A stretch of DNA of 64,000 nt. Source: Phytophthora colocasiae. Taxonomy: Eukaryota; Oomycota; Peronosporomycetes; Peronosporales; Peronosporaceae. The stretch spans positions 2,059,007 through 2,123,006 of the forward strand of contig JAGKQI010000104.1 in the NCBI GenBank assembly GCA_018806915.1. The letters are read 5' to 3'. Below the pieces are notes generated by a model. The model was not told where the DNA came from and made no database searches. It worked only from the letters and a program-made list of their open reading frames with translations. The position numbers and the translations under genes were made by a program. This document shows positions 1-10,065 of this stretch, piece after piece; the first letter of the stretch is position 1, and the number at the start of each line of letters is the position of its first letter.

Positions 1-118
1 GGACGTGCCACCCCAGTGTCATTGGGACCTCGGATGACCAGTCGTCGGGATTCCTGACTTCACGCGGAAGCTCAACAGATTCGTCTTTAATGTCCATGAG
101 TCGAGGGCGGCGTCACAC

Positions 119-472
119 ATGCCACTTTCTGCAGGAGGTCTGGTGATGCCTGCACAAGGCGACGGTGGTTTCACTGATGGAGATACCATGAGGCTTGAAG
201 TGCCTCAAACTCTAGGGAGCATGCCAATGGATGTGGACGAATTCGATATGGTGAAGAAGCCCGGAATTCCTGAGATGATGTCTGAAAACCAGTTGTCATT
301 CAGAGATTCTCCACAGGATTTCAGACAACAGATATCGGAAGCTCCACTGCCGGCCATTACAAGTCAAGGGGCGAGTCATCCATGCCGACATTCGAGTCTT
401 AAGAACGAGGATCTCCAGCCAACATCTTCCAGCCGCTTGATTTCCATCACTTCCAAGTCGCACGAAGTCTGA
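119..472 (+). pseudogene. Gag N-terminal-region fragment, copy A
   Basis: An open frame of about 117 codons upstream of the main gag frame, rich in acidic residues, serine and proline (MDVDEFDMVKKPGIPEMM near the middle). The same stretch occurs on the minus strand in copy B (about 16.2-16.7 kb) and copy D (about 60.4-60.85 kb), so it belongs to the element and probably encodes part of the long Gag upstream of the coiled coil. It ends in a stop at 470-472, about 120 bp before the main frame opens, so small indels separate the two. No domain was recognised in it. It could instead be non-coding leader. Confidence 0.4.
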
Positions 473-594
473 AGCTCGAAGTTCTCACAAATCAGGGCTT
501 GCCCAGGTCGAACTGAATGTCATGAGGCAGCAGCAGGAGTGGCAGAGCCGGATGGAACAAGCGCAGATGGAGTTCTTGGTCCGAGAACGCTTGA

Positions 595-2445
595 GTCCCT
601 GAACGTGATCGCCGTCGGGAACAACGCGACTTGGAAGCAAGACGCGAGATCCAGACGCTCACCGACCGCTTGTTGAAGTCCGAAAACGCGAGACTGGAGG
701 CGGAGAGACGTGCTGACGACGCCGAAGAACGCAGAAGTCTGGTATCTGAGAGTAAACTCAGAAGTCACAGCGCGGCAAAGTTGGAAACTCTGAAAACGGA
801 ACTCTGGAACTCTGAAAACCAACGTCTGGAATCAGAGTTTGCTGATCGCTGGCGACAGCGAGAGGCCGAAGCCGAAGCCGAAGCCGAACATGTGCGTGCA
901 ACTGATAAGATGAAGCGGGACTGGATTTCTCAAATGGAAGCCTTACAGCAGCGAATGAAAGACGTGGAAGCCGAGCGCGACAGGGAGAAAGAGAGTTCTC
1001 AGAACATGCAACGCTTCCAAGCCGGCCAGTTGAGAAACCTTCGAGCAACACTGTCCCAAGTTCAAGAGGCGCGAAGGGTCGGTCATCCTGATTCAGCAAC
1101 TGCAACACCAGTGTTTAACACTGGAAACCCTGAAGTTGCAACTATGCACCCACTATCCGGATCAGAAATCAGAAATGGCGCAACTGGGGTTAGGGGATCA
1201 GAAGGAGTCGTCAGCAGGGGTAGGTTTGCACCCATTAAAACGACGGCGGCCTTCTATCCACTTCCTTCTCCAAGTGGAGCGGCAACCATTAAGCACGCGA
1301 CGGCTGGGAGTCATGGCGCCACCACTACGGCTGCTACAACGACCCAGACATACCAGGCGGCTCCCCGGACCAGGGCCAAGGCAGCAACAAGGCGTACGTC
1401 GACACCAAGATGTGTTATGACACCCCAAACGGGTCCTAGATGCTCGGAACATGGCGAGGATGCCTTCCCAAAGTTGGAAAAGTTGGTAGAACCACCAGAC
1501 TTCGAAGAAAGCTCAGACAACTCAGGCTCGGACTCGGATAGCTCGTCGTCTGGTATCTGGATGGCCCCTGGAACGGTGAACACGACGATGTCTCGAGGAC
1601 AAAATGGAGAGACTTTGCTAACACTCAGACCTGTTATAAACTCCAAGTTTATCGAAGGATTTGATCCCAGAGGCACGCGTCGGCAACGAGTTCACTGGTG
1701 GGAGCGTTTTCTGAATATGGCACATCAGGAAGGTTGGTCTTCCAGACAATGCATTCAAGAACTCAAGCTAAAACTTCAGGTATCAGCACGTGACTGGTTT
1801 AACCAGCTCCCGAAAAGCGTGTCACGTGACTGGAAAAGATTATCGTCAGAGTTTCGAAAACGCTACTGCAAACCTCGATCCCTACATTCTGAGATATATT
1901 TCACGATGGAGATGAGATTTTCAGAGACTCCGTTGGACTTCTTCTATCGTCTGAACTCCGCCGCTGGGAAAGCAGGCGTGGATTTCAGGAAGTCGTTCGA
2001 ATGTCTGGAAGAACATGTCTTACGGTTTATCACAAAGCTCAAGGACGCACGTCTGAAAACCTCGTTGCAAGCTCAGAGATTTCGATGTATTTTAGACTTG
2101 GAATACGCCCTGCAGCAGGATGAAGACGTGTGGAGGACATGTGACCGAGAGATTACCCGAGACTTCAGAGCCAATTCTATTCTGCGGCGACAGTTCCTGC
2201 CCAAGTTCACAAGAGATGTGGATTCTGAAGATTCTGACTCTGAAAACTCTGAAAACCATAACGAATCTCTAAAATCCAATCTGGATCAGACTGGAGATAC
2301 CAGAGTTCAGACTGGAGATTCCAGACTTCCAGATGTGACTTCAGCGTCTACCCGTGATGGAAACATTGCGCAAGCTTCCTCGGGTGCCTCAACAGCTCCA
2401 CCAAGTGGTGAACAGAATCGGTCCTTGACGAACGAAGTCTACTAA
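595..2445 (+). CDS. gag: Retrotransposon Gag protein (coiled coil plus retrotransposon gag domain), copy A
   Basis: Longest real coding frame in the window, about 617 codons, open from 595 to the TAA at 2443-2445. Numbering from codon 631: residues 1-145 are a charged, probably coiled-coil region with an (EA)n tract; 150-285 are low complexity (Thr/Ala, Arg); 290-308 are Asp/Ser-rich; about 337-500 is the retrotransposon gag domain, with FIEGFDP, WWERF, WFNQLP, KRYC, FFYRLN and RFITKL; the tail is polar. By family knowledge Gag packages element RNA in virus-like particles. No CCHC zinc knuckle follows the domain. No ATG opens the frame, and a stop lies in frame at 592-594. Compared with copies B and D, two single G residues are missing near 591-602, so the true start is probably further upstream. 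The C-terminal 320 residues look identical to copy D. Confidence 0.85.
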   Translation, partial: VPERDRRREQRDLEARREIQTLTDRLLKSENARLEAERRADDAEERRSLVSESKLRSHSAAKLETLKTELWNSENQRLESEFADRWRQREAEAEAEAEHVRATDKMKRDWISQMEALQQRMKDVEAERDREKESSQNMQRFQAGQLRNLRATLSQVQEARRVGHPDSATATPVFNTGNPEVATMHPLSGSEIRNGATGVRGSEGVVSRGRFAPIKTTAAFYPLPSPSGAATIKHATAGSHGATTTAATTTQTYQAAPRTRAKAATRRTSTPRCVMTPQTGPRCSEHGEDAFPKLEKLVEPPDFEESSDNSGSDSDSSSSGIWMAPGTVNTTMSRGQNGETLLTLRPVINSKFIEGFDPRGTRRQRVHWWERFLNMAHQEGWSSRQCIQELKLKLQVSARDWFNQLPKSVSRDWKRLSSEFRKRYCKPRSLHSEIYFTMEMRFSETPLDFFYRLNSAAGKAGVDFRKSFECLEEHVLRFITKLKDARLKTSLQAQRFRCILDLEYALQQDEDVWRTCDREITRDFRANSILRRQFLPKFTRDVDSEDSDSENSENHNESLKSNLDQTGDTRVQTGDSRLPDVTSASTRDGNIAQASSGASTAPPSGEQNRSLTNEVY

Positions 2446-2988
2446 GTGCTATACGACATGGGATGGCGCCCGCCGACACATTCCTCAATTAGATTATCGA
2501 GTCAAGAGTCCCACAGCACGCGACCGCGTGTACGTTCCCAGCAAACGCAGGCTAGGGGCGGCCATCTCAGAATGTAGACTGTGCAGCGTTTTCCCGGTAT
2601 CAAGGTTGATGCGCCTTCCTGGTACTCGATTTTCAGGAATGCAACGTCTGAAATAGTGTGCTTCAGCCTGAGATTTCAGAGAACGCATTCTGAGGTCCAA
2701 CCTGTTCTCGTCGACATGTGACTTTGCGTGGATCCAGAATTGATTGTGTGGACTTATGATGGGATTTCGCGAAGCTATGGATGTGAAGTTGGTGGCAGTA
2801 GATTTTATGTGGTTTTGCAAGACCGTGGCGTTCGACCTAAGTGTGGCGAAAATAATTGCTTCAAAGTATCTCTGGAGCTCCAGAATACTGGAGTAGCGGT
2901 TGATTGCTTCGACGATTTTTGCCTGGCCATGGTACGCAGTTCTGATAAGTACCATCACTGACGAACCGTGACCAGGAGGGGCCGAGGT
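2446..2988 (+). other. Gag 3' flank: internal stretch without pol, copy A
   Basis: About 540 bp between the gag stop and the 3' LTR, where an autonomous element would carry several kilobases of pol. Only short sense frames occur (for example 2728-2961, 77 codons) and none resembles protease, reverse transcriptase, RNase H or integrase. The opposite strand holds a 176-codon frame (2494-3024) that also stays open in copy D. It could be the scar of a pol deletion or a non-coding packaging region. Confidence 0.6.
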
Positions 2989-3024
2989 TGACGCATGATG
3001 TAACTTCAGATTTTCTGGCGTCAT
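2494..3024 (-). other. Antisense open frame across the 3' internal stretch, copy A
   Basis: A 176-codon frame antisense to the element, starting at an ATG just inside the 3' LTR (MTPENLKLHH) and ending near the gag stop. Its C-terminal two thirds are unchanged in copy D (57830-58324), but because the DNA there is nearly identical this is weak evidence for selection. The copy B version is frameshifted. It has no recognised domain, signal peptide or membrane segment. It is probably a chance frame. Confidence 0.2.
2974..2987 (+). promoter_or_regulatory. Polypurine tract (PPT), copy A
   Basis: Purine-rich AGGAGGGGCCGAGG sits directly before the TGAC that begins the 3' LTR. Copies B and D have AGGAGGGGCGGT at the same place. 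Position and composition match a plus-strand DNA priming site, which fixes the sense strand. Confidence 0.65.
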
Positions 3025-3268
3025 GCTGCTGTTACCCAGTGGTGTACCTGGTTACATTTGGTTTTGGAGAGAGAAGTATGTGGGACGTGGCTGCACCCGT
3101 GTGATATCTGTGGAAGATTGTGGATAAACCTTCGCCTGGACTGTAAAGGGGCCCAAAGGACCAGAAGTAGTACTTCAGGAGTGTGCACAACTCTGAAGAG
3201 ATCAACTACACTCTGTATGGTCACCGGACTTTCCCTGACGATGAGTGCCTAAGATTCTGGCGGAAAGT

Positions 3269-3297
3269 CTCTCAGAAGAACTGTATCTCTGAGAGAC
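3269..3297. repeat. Inverted repeat in LTR U3 (hairpin potential)
   Basis: CTCTCAGA and TCTGAGAG arms flank a loop of about 10 nt. The hairpin recurs in every LTR copy (for example 57539-57564). Confidence 0.5.
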
Positions 3298-4172
3298 CTC
3301 ATCCCGTTACCGTCCAGCGCGACGATAAGATGTCTGGGATTTCAAGGATTCACAATATATACCCGCAGAGACCAAAAGTATCGCGCGCCTTGGACGCCGC
3401 GCACCCGCGCAACCCTCGTTAAGATCTTGCATGTACGTTGGAAGCATTTAGTGCTCCGTACTCTGGTTTCGTATTCAAGACTCTGGTATCTCTAACTCCA
3501 CTGAGTGACCAAGACTCTGAAAACTAAGTGATATCAGACTCTGAAAACCAGGATACCAGACTCTGAAACCACCGAAGATTCAAGACCATACTGAAACCAA
3601 GTGAACCCAAGTTCAAGTTTCACGCATTCAAGTGATTACTGACCTGCACACATCCCCGTAATGACGTCTCTACCTGTATCAACCCATCGGAGATCGGCTG
3701 CACAGACTGCATACTGAGTGACCAAGTCAAAGTACCAGATGTATACAAAGACCAAAGAGTACCTGAGATATGAAGACTGACGCTGCATAAAGGACGCAAA
3801 AGACGACAAGAAGGAGAGAGTTACCAGAGATATATGATAGTTAGTGAGGAAGATAAACGATGAAACAGAGTTCAATTTGCCCGTGTAGCCCAGAAGTCGT
3901 TGTATTTCTGCCTGCAAGGCCACGTCAAGGTTTGCGGTGCCGTGTGATCTCTCGCCTATCCAATCCCCTTAGGCGGAGATCAGGTAACGTAGAGACCTGA
4001 GAGGACCCGCCTATTCCATATCCTAGTTGGGTCGTTTGTTTTGTCCTCTAGCGGTATGGCCATTTCATGTGCCTCGTTTGGACAGGCTCTGGAAACTAGA
4101 CAGTCTCGTTTTCAGAGTGCAAGGTAGACTTTGTTGTATATAGCCGATTGTATTGGTTTATATTTTCCCACT

Positions 4173-4180
4173 CTATATAA
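4173..4180 (+). promoter_or_regulatory. LTR TATA box, copy A
   Basis: CTATATAA lies in the LTR in sense direction. In copies B (5' LTR), C and D the box is the loop of a perfect 6-bp inverted repeat, CCCTCT/AGAGGG. It is the likely core promoter for the element RNA. Confidence 0.6.
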
Positions 4181-4962
4181 GAGGGTGGTGCGCGAACGTA
4201 AAGGGATACCAGACAGACCAGGTGTCTGGTAGCAAGTCCCTAGTTGACCTGGAGTGTTAGCCGCCCACCGTTCAAGGGCCTAGAAAGAATAAGAACGGCT
4301 GTATATATTTTGCTATATTTTCGAACTCTGTATATTGGTTGTTTATCTCTGAAAGTCAGGTATCTCGGTTCTGGATTTGTGATATTCAGACACCGATTTT
4401 GAAGACTTTCTCTGGTATATTAACCTCTTTTTCGACTGCCGACTTCCTGGAAACCACCTTTGGTTCCTAGAGATTCCGACTCCCGAACGCTCCTGGAAGG
4501 ATTTCCTGAATACCGACACCAGACTCCAAGGGAACCCCAACTCTCTTCACAAAACATTCTCAGACTCCGGCGAGGGTCATATTTCCGAAGACAACGAACC
4601 CACGAGGATACCGCAAGGTACCACACGCCAACCTATCGTTGTACGACTCTGAAAACCCCTTTTCAGTAGTCGTATAACTAGGGTTCACTATATTCCCTGC
4701 TCCATGACCAAAGTTTCACCGACTTCGCGATATAGCGCCAAAGTGCAAAGATTCAGAGATAGGCCGCTGTCCGCTTCAGAGAGACACACGCCCAGCCGAT
4801 ATACGGTCGCGTACACTCGAAGACTATAGGGCGAGCTCCAGACGTGCAGATTGCTTGACGCACATGCTACAAAGACTTACAAAAAGCGACTTACAAAAGA
4901 CTTTGGCAGAAACACGTTAATGTTCAGAAGAGCGTAAGAGGAGAGGACGGAGCAAAAAGATG

Positions 4963-5041
4963 TTCCTGGCCACACTGGACTCGAACCCTGGTCTGCTGGG
5001 TGAGATTGCAGCTATCCTGTAACCGCCTAGACTATATGGGA
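4963..5041 (-). tRNA. tRNA-Glu(CTC), degraded copy
   Basis: The anticodon stem-loop is recognisable. The acceptor and T arm carry several insertions (tggccacactgg in the acceptor/T-arm region; attgca next to the anticodon stem), so it cannot fold cleanly as written. Confidence 0.55.
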
Positions 5042-5143
5042 AGGCTGAACACCACTAGCCACACACAAAATCACAAAACACAAACACACAATAACAACAC
5101 ACAACACGCAAACATTGCACCCTCTCTCTCTCTCTCTCTCTGT

Positions 5144-5144
<1 letters not shown>

Positions 5145-5216
<72 letters not shown>
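5145..5216. repeat. (AC)n microsatellite, about 36 copies
   Basis: Uninterrupted AC dinucleotide run in the microsatellite slot of the array unit. It mirrors the TG run at 11384-11453. Confidence 0.95.
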
Positions 5217-5220
<4 letters not shown>

Positions 5221-5801
5221 TTCTACATCCACTGAAATCTTACATCAAGCTCACGCTCACGCTGCTCCACGTCTTACATCACCACTTCATACCCCACTGC
5301 ATTCGACCAACTTCCACACACCGCTTCCCGAACTACACCCTGCTCTCTCAAGGTGCCTCAAGGTGCTCAAGGTGCTCAAAGCCTGCTCAAACTGCCTCAA
5401 GGTGCTCAAACTGTTCAATGTGGGGAGAGCGCACCTACACCATGTTCTCTTCTTCTGTCTACTTGCTGCGACGGTATTCCTGCTCATGCGGTTTCACACA
5501 GCTTGTACATCAACGCAGCCACATATAGACGTCGAAAAACGTGGTTGTAGTCTCAACACAGCTAGCGCCAAAGTGCAAAGATCCAGAGATAGGCCGCTGT
5601 CCGCTTCAGAGAGACACACGCCCAGCCGATATACGGTCGTGCGTATGGGACTCGAAGACTATAGGGCGAGATCCAGACGTGCAGACGAGTGACGTACATG
5701 CCAGCAAAGACTTACAAAGACTTACAAAGACTTTGGCAGAAACACGCACGTTCAGAAGAGCGTAAGGAGGATTCTGAGACGGTCTGCTGGGTGGAAAGAT
5801 G

Positions 5802-5887
5802 TTCCACACCTGGACTAAAGTCGAACCTGGGTCTGCTGGGTGAGAGCACAGCACAACACCTAACTGCCTAGACCTCTCTATATGGGA
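5802..5887 (-). tRNA. tRNA-Glu(CTC), degraded copy
   Basis: Reads as tRNA-Glu in reverse, with insertions in the T loop (aaag), next to the anticodon arm (cagcacaa) and in the 5' acceptor/D region (cctc). Probably non-functional as written. Confidence 0.5.
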
Positions 5888-5929
5888 AGGCTTGACATGG
5901 CACACACTACACACACACACACACATCAC

Positions 5930-5930
<1 letters not shown>

Positions 5931-5969
<39 letters not shown>

Positions 5970-6003
5970 TGCCACACACACACACACACAAGGCTCACAC
6001 ACA

Positions 6004-6066
<63 letters not shown>
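5931..6066. repeat. (AC)n microsatellite, interrupted
   Basis: Two AC runs (5931-5966 and about 6006-6066) separated by an imperfect AC-rich stretch with gcatgcc and aaggctc interruptions. It occupies the unit's microsatellite slot. Confidence 0.9.
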
Positions 6067-6070
<4 letters not shown>

Positions 6071-6581
6071 TTCTACATCCACTGAAATCTTACATCGCTC
6101 ACGCTCACGCTGCTCCACGTCTTACATCACCACTTCATACCCCACTGCATTCGACCAACTTCCACACACACCGCCTCCGAACTACACCTGCTCTCTCAAG
6201 GTGCTCAAGGTGCTCAAGGTGCTCAAGGTGTTCAAGCTGCTCAAGCTGCTCAAGCTGCTCAAGGTGGGTGGAGAGCGCACCTACACCATGTTCTCTTCTT
6301 CTGTCTACTTGCTGCGACGTATTCGCTCATGCGGTCGTCACACAGCTTGCACATCAACGCAGCCACATATAGACGTCGAAAAACGTGGTTGTAGTCTCAC
6401 TACAGCTAGCGCCAAAGTGCAAAGATCCAGAGATAGGCCGCTGTCCGCTTCAGAGAGACACACGCCCAGCCGATATACGGTCGCGTATGGACTCGAAGAC
6501 TATAGGGCGTGCTACAAAGACTTACAAAGACTTACAAAGACTTTGGCAGAAACACGCACGTTCAGAAGAGCGTAAGAGGAG

Positions 6582-6604
6582 CTAACCGCCTAGACTATAT
6601 GGGA
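6582..6604 (-). pseudogene. tRNA-Glu 5' fragment
   Basis: Only the acceptor 5' strand and D arm (reverse of TCCCATATAGTCTAGGCGG and a few more bases) are present; the rest of the tRNA is missing. Confidence 0.6.
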
Positions 6605-6618
6605 AGGCTGAACACTAC

Positions 6619-6657
6619 GTGAGAGCCAGCTATCCTAACCGCCTAGACTATATGGGA
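6619..6657 (-). pseudogene. tRNA-Glu 5' half
   Basis: Reverse copy of the 5' acceptor strand, D arm and the anticodon stem 5' strand with the CTC anticodon. It stops after the anticodon loop; there is no T arm. It lies only 15 bp from another 5' fragment. Confidence 0.65.
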
Positions 6658-7303
6658 AGGCTGAACACTACCACCACACACAAAATCACAAACACAACAC
6701 ACAACAACAACACACAACAACAACACACACCACGCACACACAACAACAACACACAACAACAACACACAACACGCAAACTTTGCACCCCCTCTCTCTCTTG
6801 CAGACACAACTGAAATCTTACATCGCTCACGCTCACGCTGCTCCACGTCTTACATCACCACTTCATACCCCACTGCATTCGACCAACTTCCACACACCGC
6901 CTCGAACTACACCTGCCTCTCTCAAGGTGACACACACACTTCTACATCCACTGAATCTTACATCGCTTACTTGCTGCGACGTATTCGCTCATGCGGTCGT
7001 CACACAGCTTGTGCATCAACGCAGCCACATATAGACGTCGAAAACGTGAGTCCACACACCGCCTCGAACTACACCTGCTCTCTCAAGGAAGTGCAAAGAT
7101 CCAGAGATAGGCCGCTGTCCGCTTCAGAGAGACACACGCCCAGCCGATATACGGTCGCGTATGGACTCGAAGACTATAGGGCGAGCTCCAGACGTGCAGA
7201 CGAGTGACGTACATGCTACAAAGACTTACAAAAGACTTACAAAGACTTTGGCAGAAACACGCACGTTCAGAAGAGCGTAAGAGGAGAGACGGAGCAAAAG
7301 ATG

Positions 7304-7343
7304 TTCCCACACCGGGACTCGAACCTGGGTCTGCTGGGTGAGA
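7304..7343 (-). pseudogene. tRNA-Glu 3' half
   Basis: Reverse copy of the acceptor 3' strand, T arm and anticodon stem 3' strand, then an abrupt switch to the 9-bp CTCAAGGTG minisatellite. Confidence 0.65.
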
Positions 7344-7926
7344 AAGGTGCTCAAGGTGTTCAAGCTGCCTCAAGCTGCCTCAAGCTGCTCAAGGGAAGGC
7401 TGAACACTACTACCACACACAAAATCACAAACACAACACACTCAAGGTGTTCAAGCTGCTCAAGCTGCTCAATCACGCTCACGCTGCTCCACGTCTTACA
7501 TCACCACTTCATACACAACAACAACACACAACACGCAAACTTTGCACCCCCTCTCTCTCTTGTCTACTTGCTGCGACGTATTCGCTCATGCGGTCGTCAC
7601 ACAGCTTGTGAATCAACGCAACCACATATAGACGTCGAAAAACGTGATTGTAGTCTCACTACAGCTAGCGCCAAAGTGCAAAGATCCAGAGATAGGCCGC
7701 TGTCCGCTTCAGAGAGACACACGCCCAGCCGATATACGGTCGCGTATGGACTCGAAGACTATAGGGCGAGCTCCAGACGTGCAGACGAGTGACGTACATG
7801 CTACAAAGACTTACAAAAGACTTACAAAGACTTTGGCAGAAACACGCACGTTCAGAAGAGCGTAAGAGGAGAGACGGAAAGGTGTTCAAGCTGCCTGCTG
7901 CTCAAGCTGCTCAAGGTGGAGAGCGC

Positions 7927-7960
7927 AGAGCCAGCTATCCTAACCGCCTAGACTATATGG
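7927..7960 (-). pseudogene. tRNA-Glu 5' fragment
   Basis: Reverse 5' half ending at actatatgg, followed by CA-rich sequence instead of the normal flank. Confidence 0.6.
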
Positions 7961-7975
7961 CACAACACACAACAA

Positions 7976-7999
7976 CCTAACCGCCTAGACTATATGGGA
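7976..7999 (-). pseudogene. tRNA-Glu 5' fragment
   Basis: A second reverse copy of the acceptor 5' strand and D arm, only 15 bp from the previous fragment. Confidence 0.6.
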
Positions 8000-8212
8000 A
8001 GGCTGAACACTACCACACACAAACACACACATACTTCTACATCCACTGAAATCTTACATCGCTCACGCTCACGCTGCTCCACGTCTTACATCACCACTTC
8101 ATACCCCACTGCATTCGACCAACTTCCACACACCGCCTCGCACACAACAACAACACACAACAACAACACACAACACGCAAACTTTGCACCCCCTCTCTCT
8201 CTTGCAGACACA

Positions 8213-8440
8213 TTGTAGCATGTACGTCACTCGTCTGCACGTCTGAGCTCGCCCTATAGTCTTCGACACACACACTTCTACATCCACTGAATCTTACATC
8301 GCTGTTTGAGCCCACACACCGCCTCGAACTACACCTGCTCTCTCAAGGTGTAAGACGAAGGTGCTCAAGGTGTTCAAGCTGCCTCAAGCTGCCTCAAGCT
8401 GCTCAAGGCCATCTCAAGGTGTTCAAGCTGCTCAAGCTGC
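8213..8440. other. Centre of inverted repeat (strand switch zone)
   Basis: Array sequence changes from minus to plus orientation here, but not at one point: 8213-8268 is plus, 8268-8440 is minus, and plus resumes at 8441. The mirror point from the two LTR ends (4732 and 11910) is 8321. Either a real inversion junction or a palindromic-read assembly artefact. Confidence 0.7.
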
Positions 8441-8444
8441 TCAA

Positions 8445-8471
8445 ACCCGGGTTCGAGTCCCGGTGTGGGAA
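8445..8471 (+). pseudogene. tRNA-Glu 3' fragment (T arm and acceptor)
   Basis: An intact T arm and acceptor 3' strand joined directly to minus-strand minisatellite; no D or anticodon arm. Confidence 0.65.
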
Positions 8472-8935
8472 CATCTTTGCTCCGTCTCTCCTCTTACGCT
8501 CTTCTGAACGTGCGTGTTTCTGCCAAAGTCTTTGTAAGTCTTTGTAAGTCTTTGTAGCATGTACGTCACTGTCTGCACGTCTGAGCTCGCCCTATAGTCT
8601 TCGAGTCCATACGCGACCGTATATCGGACAACAACAACACACAACACGCAAACTTTGCACCCCCTCTCTCTCTTAGCGGCCTATCTCTGATCTTTGCACT
8701 TTGGCGCTAGCTGTAGTAAGGTGTTCAAGCTGCCTGCTGCTCAAGCTGCTCAAGGTGGAGAGCGCTGTGGCTGCGTTGATTCACAAGCTGTGTGACGACC
8801 GCATGAGCGAATACGTCGCAGCAAGTAGACAGAAGAAGAGAGAACATGGTGTAGGTGCGCTCTCCCACCTTGAGCAGTTTGAGCACCTTGAGCAGTTTGA
8901 GCACCTTGAGCACCTTGAGCACCCTTGCATAGTTC

Positions 8936-8968
8936 TCTCTCTCACTCTCTCTCTCTCTCTCTCTCGAA
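8936..8968. repeat. CT-rich simple repeat
   Basis: Run of CT dinucleotides inserted where the 9-bp minisatellite gives way to the gaatgcagggg segment. Other units lack it here. Confidence 0.7.
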
Positions 8969-9206
8969 TGCAGGGGTATGAAGTGGTGATGTAAGACGTG
9001 GAGCAGCGTGAGCGTGAGCGATGTAAGATTTCAGTGGATGTAGAAGTGTGTGTCTCAAGGTGCTCAAGGTGCTCAAGGTGCTCAAGGTGTTAGACAAGCT
9101 GCTCAAGGTGGGAGAGCGCACCTACACCATGTTCTCTCTTCTTCTGTTGTTGTGTGTTGTTGTTGTGTGTTGTGTTTGTGATTTTGTGTGTGGTAGTGTT
9201 CAGCCT

Positions 9207-9276
9207 TCCCATATAGTCTAGGCGGTTAGATAGCTGGCTCACCCAGCAGACCCGGGTTCGAGTCCCGGTGTGGGAA
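9207..9276 (+). tRNA. tRNA-Glu, anticodon loop disrupted
   Basis: 70 nt rather than 73: one G missing after the D loop and two bases missing in the anticodon loop (ggctcaccc instead of ggctctcaccc), so CTC is not presented normally. T arm and acceptor are intact. Only TTT follows. Confidence 0.6.
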
Positions 9277-9992
9277 CATCTTTGCTCCGTCTCTCCTCTT
9301 ACGCTCTTCTGAACGTGCGTGTTTCTGCCAAAGTCTTTGTAAGTCTTTTGTAAGTCTTTGTAGCATGTACGTCACTCGTCTGCACGTCTGGAGCTCGCCC
9401 TATAGTCTTCGAGTCCATACGCGACCGTATATCGGCTGGGCGTGTGTCTCTCTGAAGCGGACAGCGGCCTATCTCTGGATCTTTGCACTTTGGCGCTAGC
9501 TGTAGTGAGACTACAATCACGTTTTTCGACGTCTATATGTGGTTGCGTTGATTCACAAGCTGTGTGACGACCGCATGAGCGAATACGTCGCAGCAAGTAG
9601 ACAGAAGAAGAGAGAACATGGTGTAGGTGCGCTCTCCCACCTTGAGCAGTTTGAGCACCTTGAGCACCTTGAGCACCTTGAGCACCTTGAGAGAGCGGGT
9701 GTAGTTCGAGGCGGTGTGTGGAAGTTGGTCGAATGCAGTGGGGTATGAAGTGGTGATGTAAGACGTGGAGCAGCGTGAGCGTGAGCGATGTAAGATTTCA
9801 GTGGATGTAGAAGTATGTGTGTTTGTGTGTGTGTGTGTGTGTCTGCAAGAGATAGAGAGAGAGAAAGACTATAGGGCGAGCTCCAGACGTGCAGACGAGT
9901 GACGTACATGCTACAAAGACTTACAAATGTTGTTGTGTGTGGTTGTTGTGTGTTGTGTTTGTGATTTTGTGTGTGGTAGTAGTGTTCAGCCT

Positions 9993-10065
9993 TCCCATAT
10001 AGTCTAGGCGGTTAGGATAGCTGGCTCTCACCCATCAGACCCGGGTTCGAGTCCCGGTGTGGGAA
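9993..10065 (+). tRNA. tRNA-Glu(CTC)
   Basis: 73 nt, all arms present. One change, G to T in the 3' strand of the anticodon stem (CCATC for CCAGC), breaks a pair. TTTT follows within 10 nt. Confidence 0.8.

Larger units (their letters stand above)
1..4732 (+). mobile_element. Gag-only LTR retrotransposon, copy A (3' part, cut by window start)
   Basis: This is the 3' portion of a long-LTR retrotransposon in sense orientation: gag, a 540-bp 3' internal stretch, a polypurine tract and a 3' LTR. The LTR ends against the flank tagcgccaaag, which is the tRNA-array unit in reverse. No protease, reverse transcriptase, RNase H or integrase motif lies between gag and the 3' LTR, where pol should be. 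Orientation is set by three agreeing signals: the gag reading direction, the purine-rich tract just before the LTR, and the TATA box in the LTR. It mirrors copy B around about 8.32 kb. Confidence 0.85.
2989..4732 (+). repeat. 3' LTR, copy A
   Basis: About 1.74 kb, matching the LTRs at 11910-13641, 18398-20223, 32598-34439, 40850-42664 and 56152-57835 (all inverse). In sense direction it starts TGAC and should end ACA; here the last two bases read TA instead of CA. It contains a TATA box at 4173-4180, giving a U3 of about 1.2 kb and R plus U5 of about 0.5 kb. The LTR is non-coding: open frames within it are short and differ between copies. Confidence 0.85.
4733..8320 (-). repeat. tRNA-Glu tandem array, minus-strand block
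   Basis: Units of the 755-bp tRNA-Glu repeat in reverse orientation: two recognisable but degraded tRNA copies (4963, 5802), then truncated ones (6582, 6619, 7304, 7927, 7976). From about 6.58 kb the unit order is broken: segments jump backward and forward within the unit, for example repeated CA-rich and 9-bp-repeat pieces. This is the left arm of the inverted repeat centred near 8.32 kb. Confidence 0.75.

Noticed and set aside
2728..2961. 77-codon sense frame after gag as a zinc knuckle or pol remnant
   Set aside because: It has scattered cysteines but no CCHC spacing, no DTGA, no YxDD and no integrase HHCC or DDE pattern.
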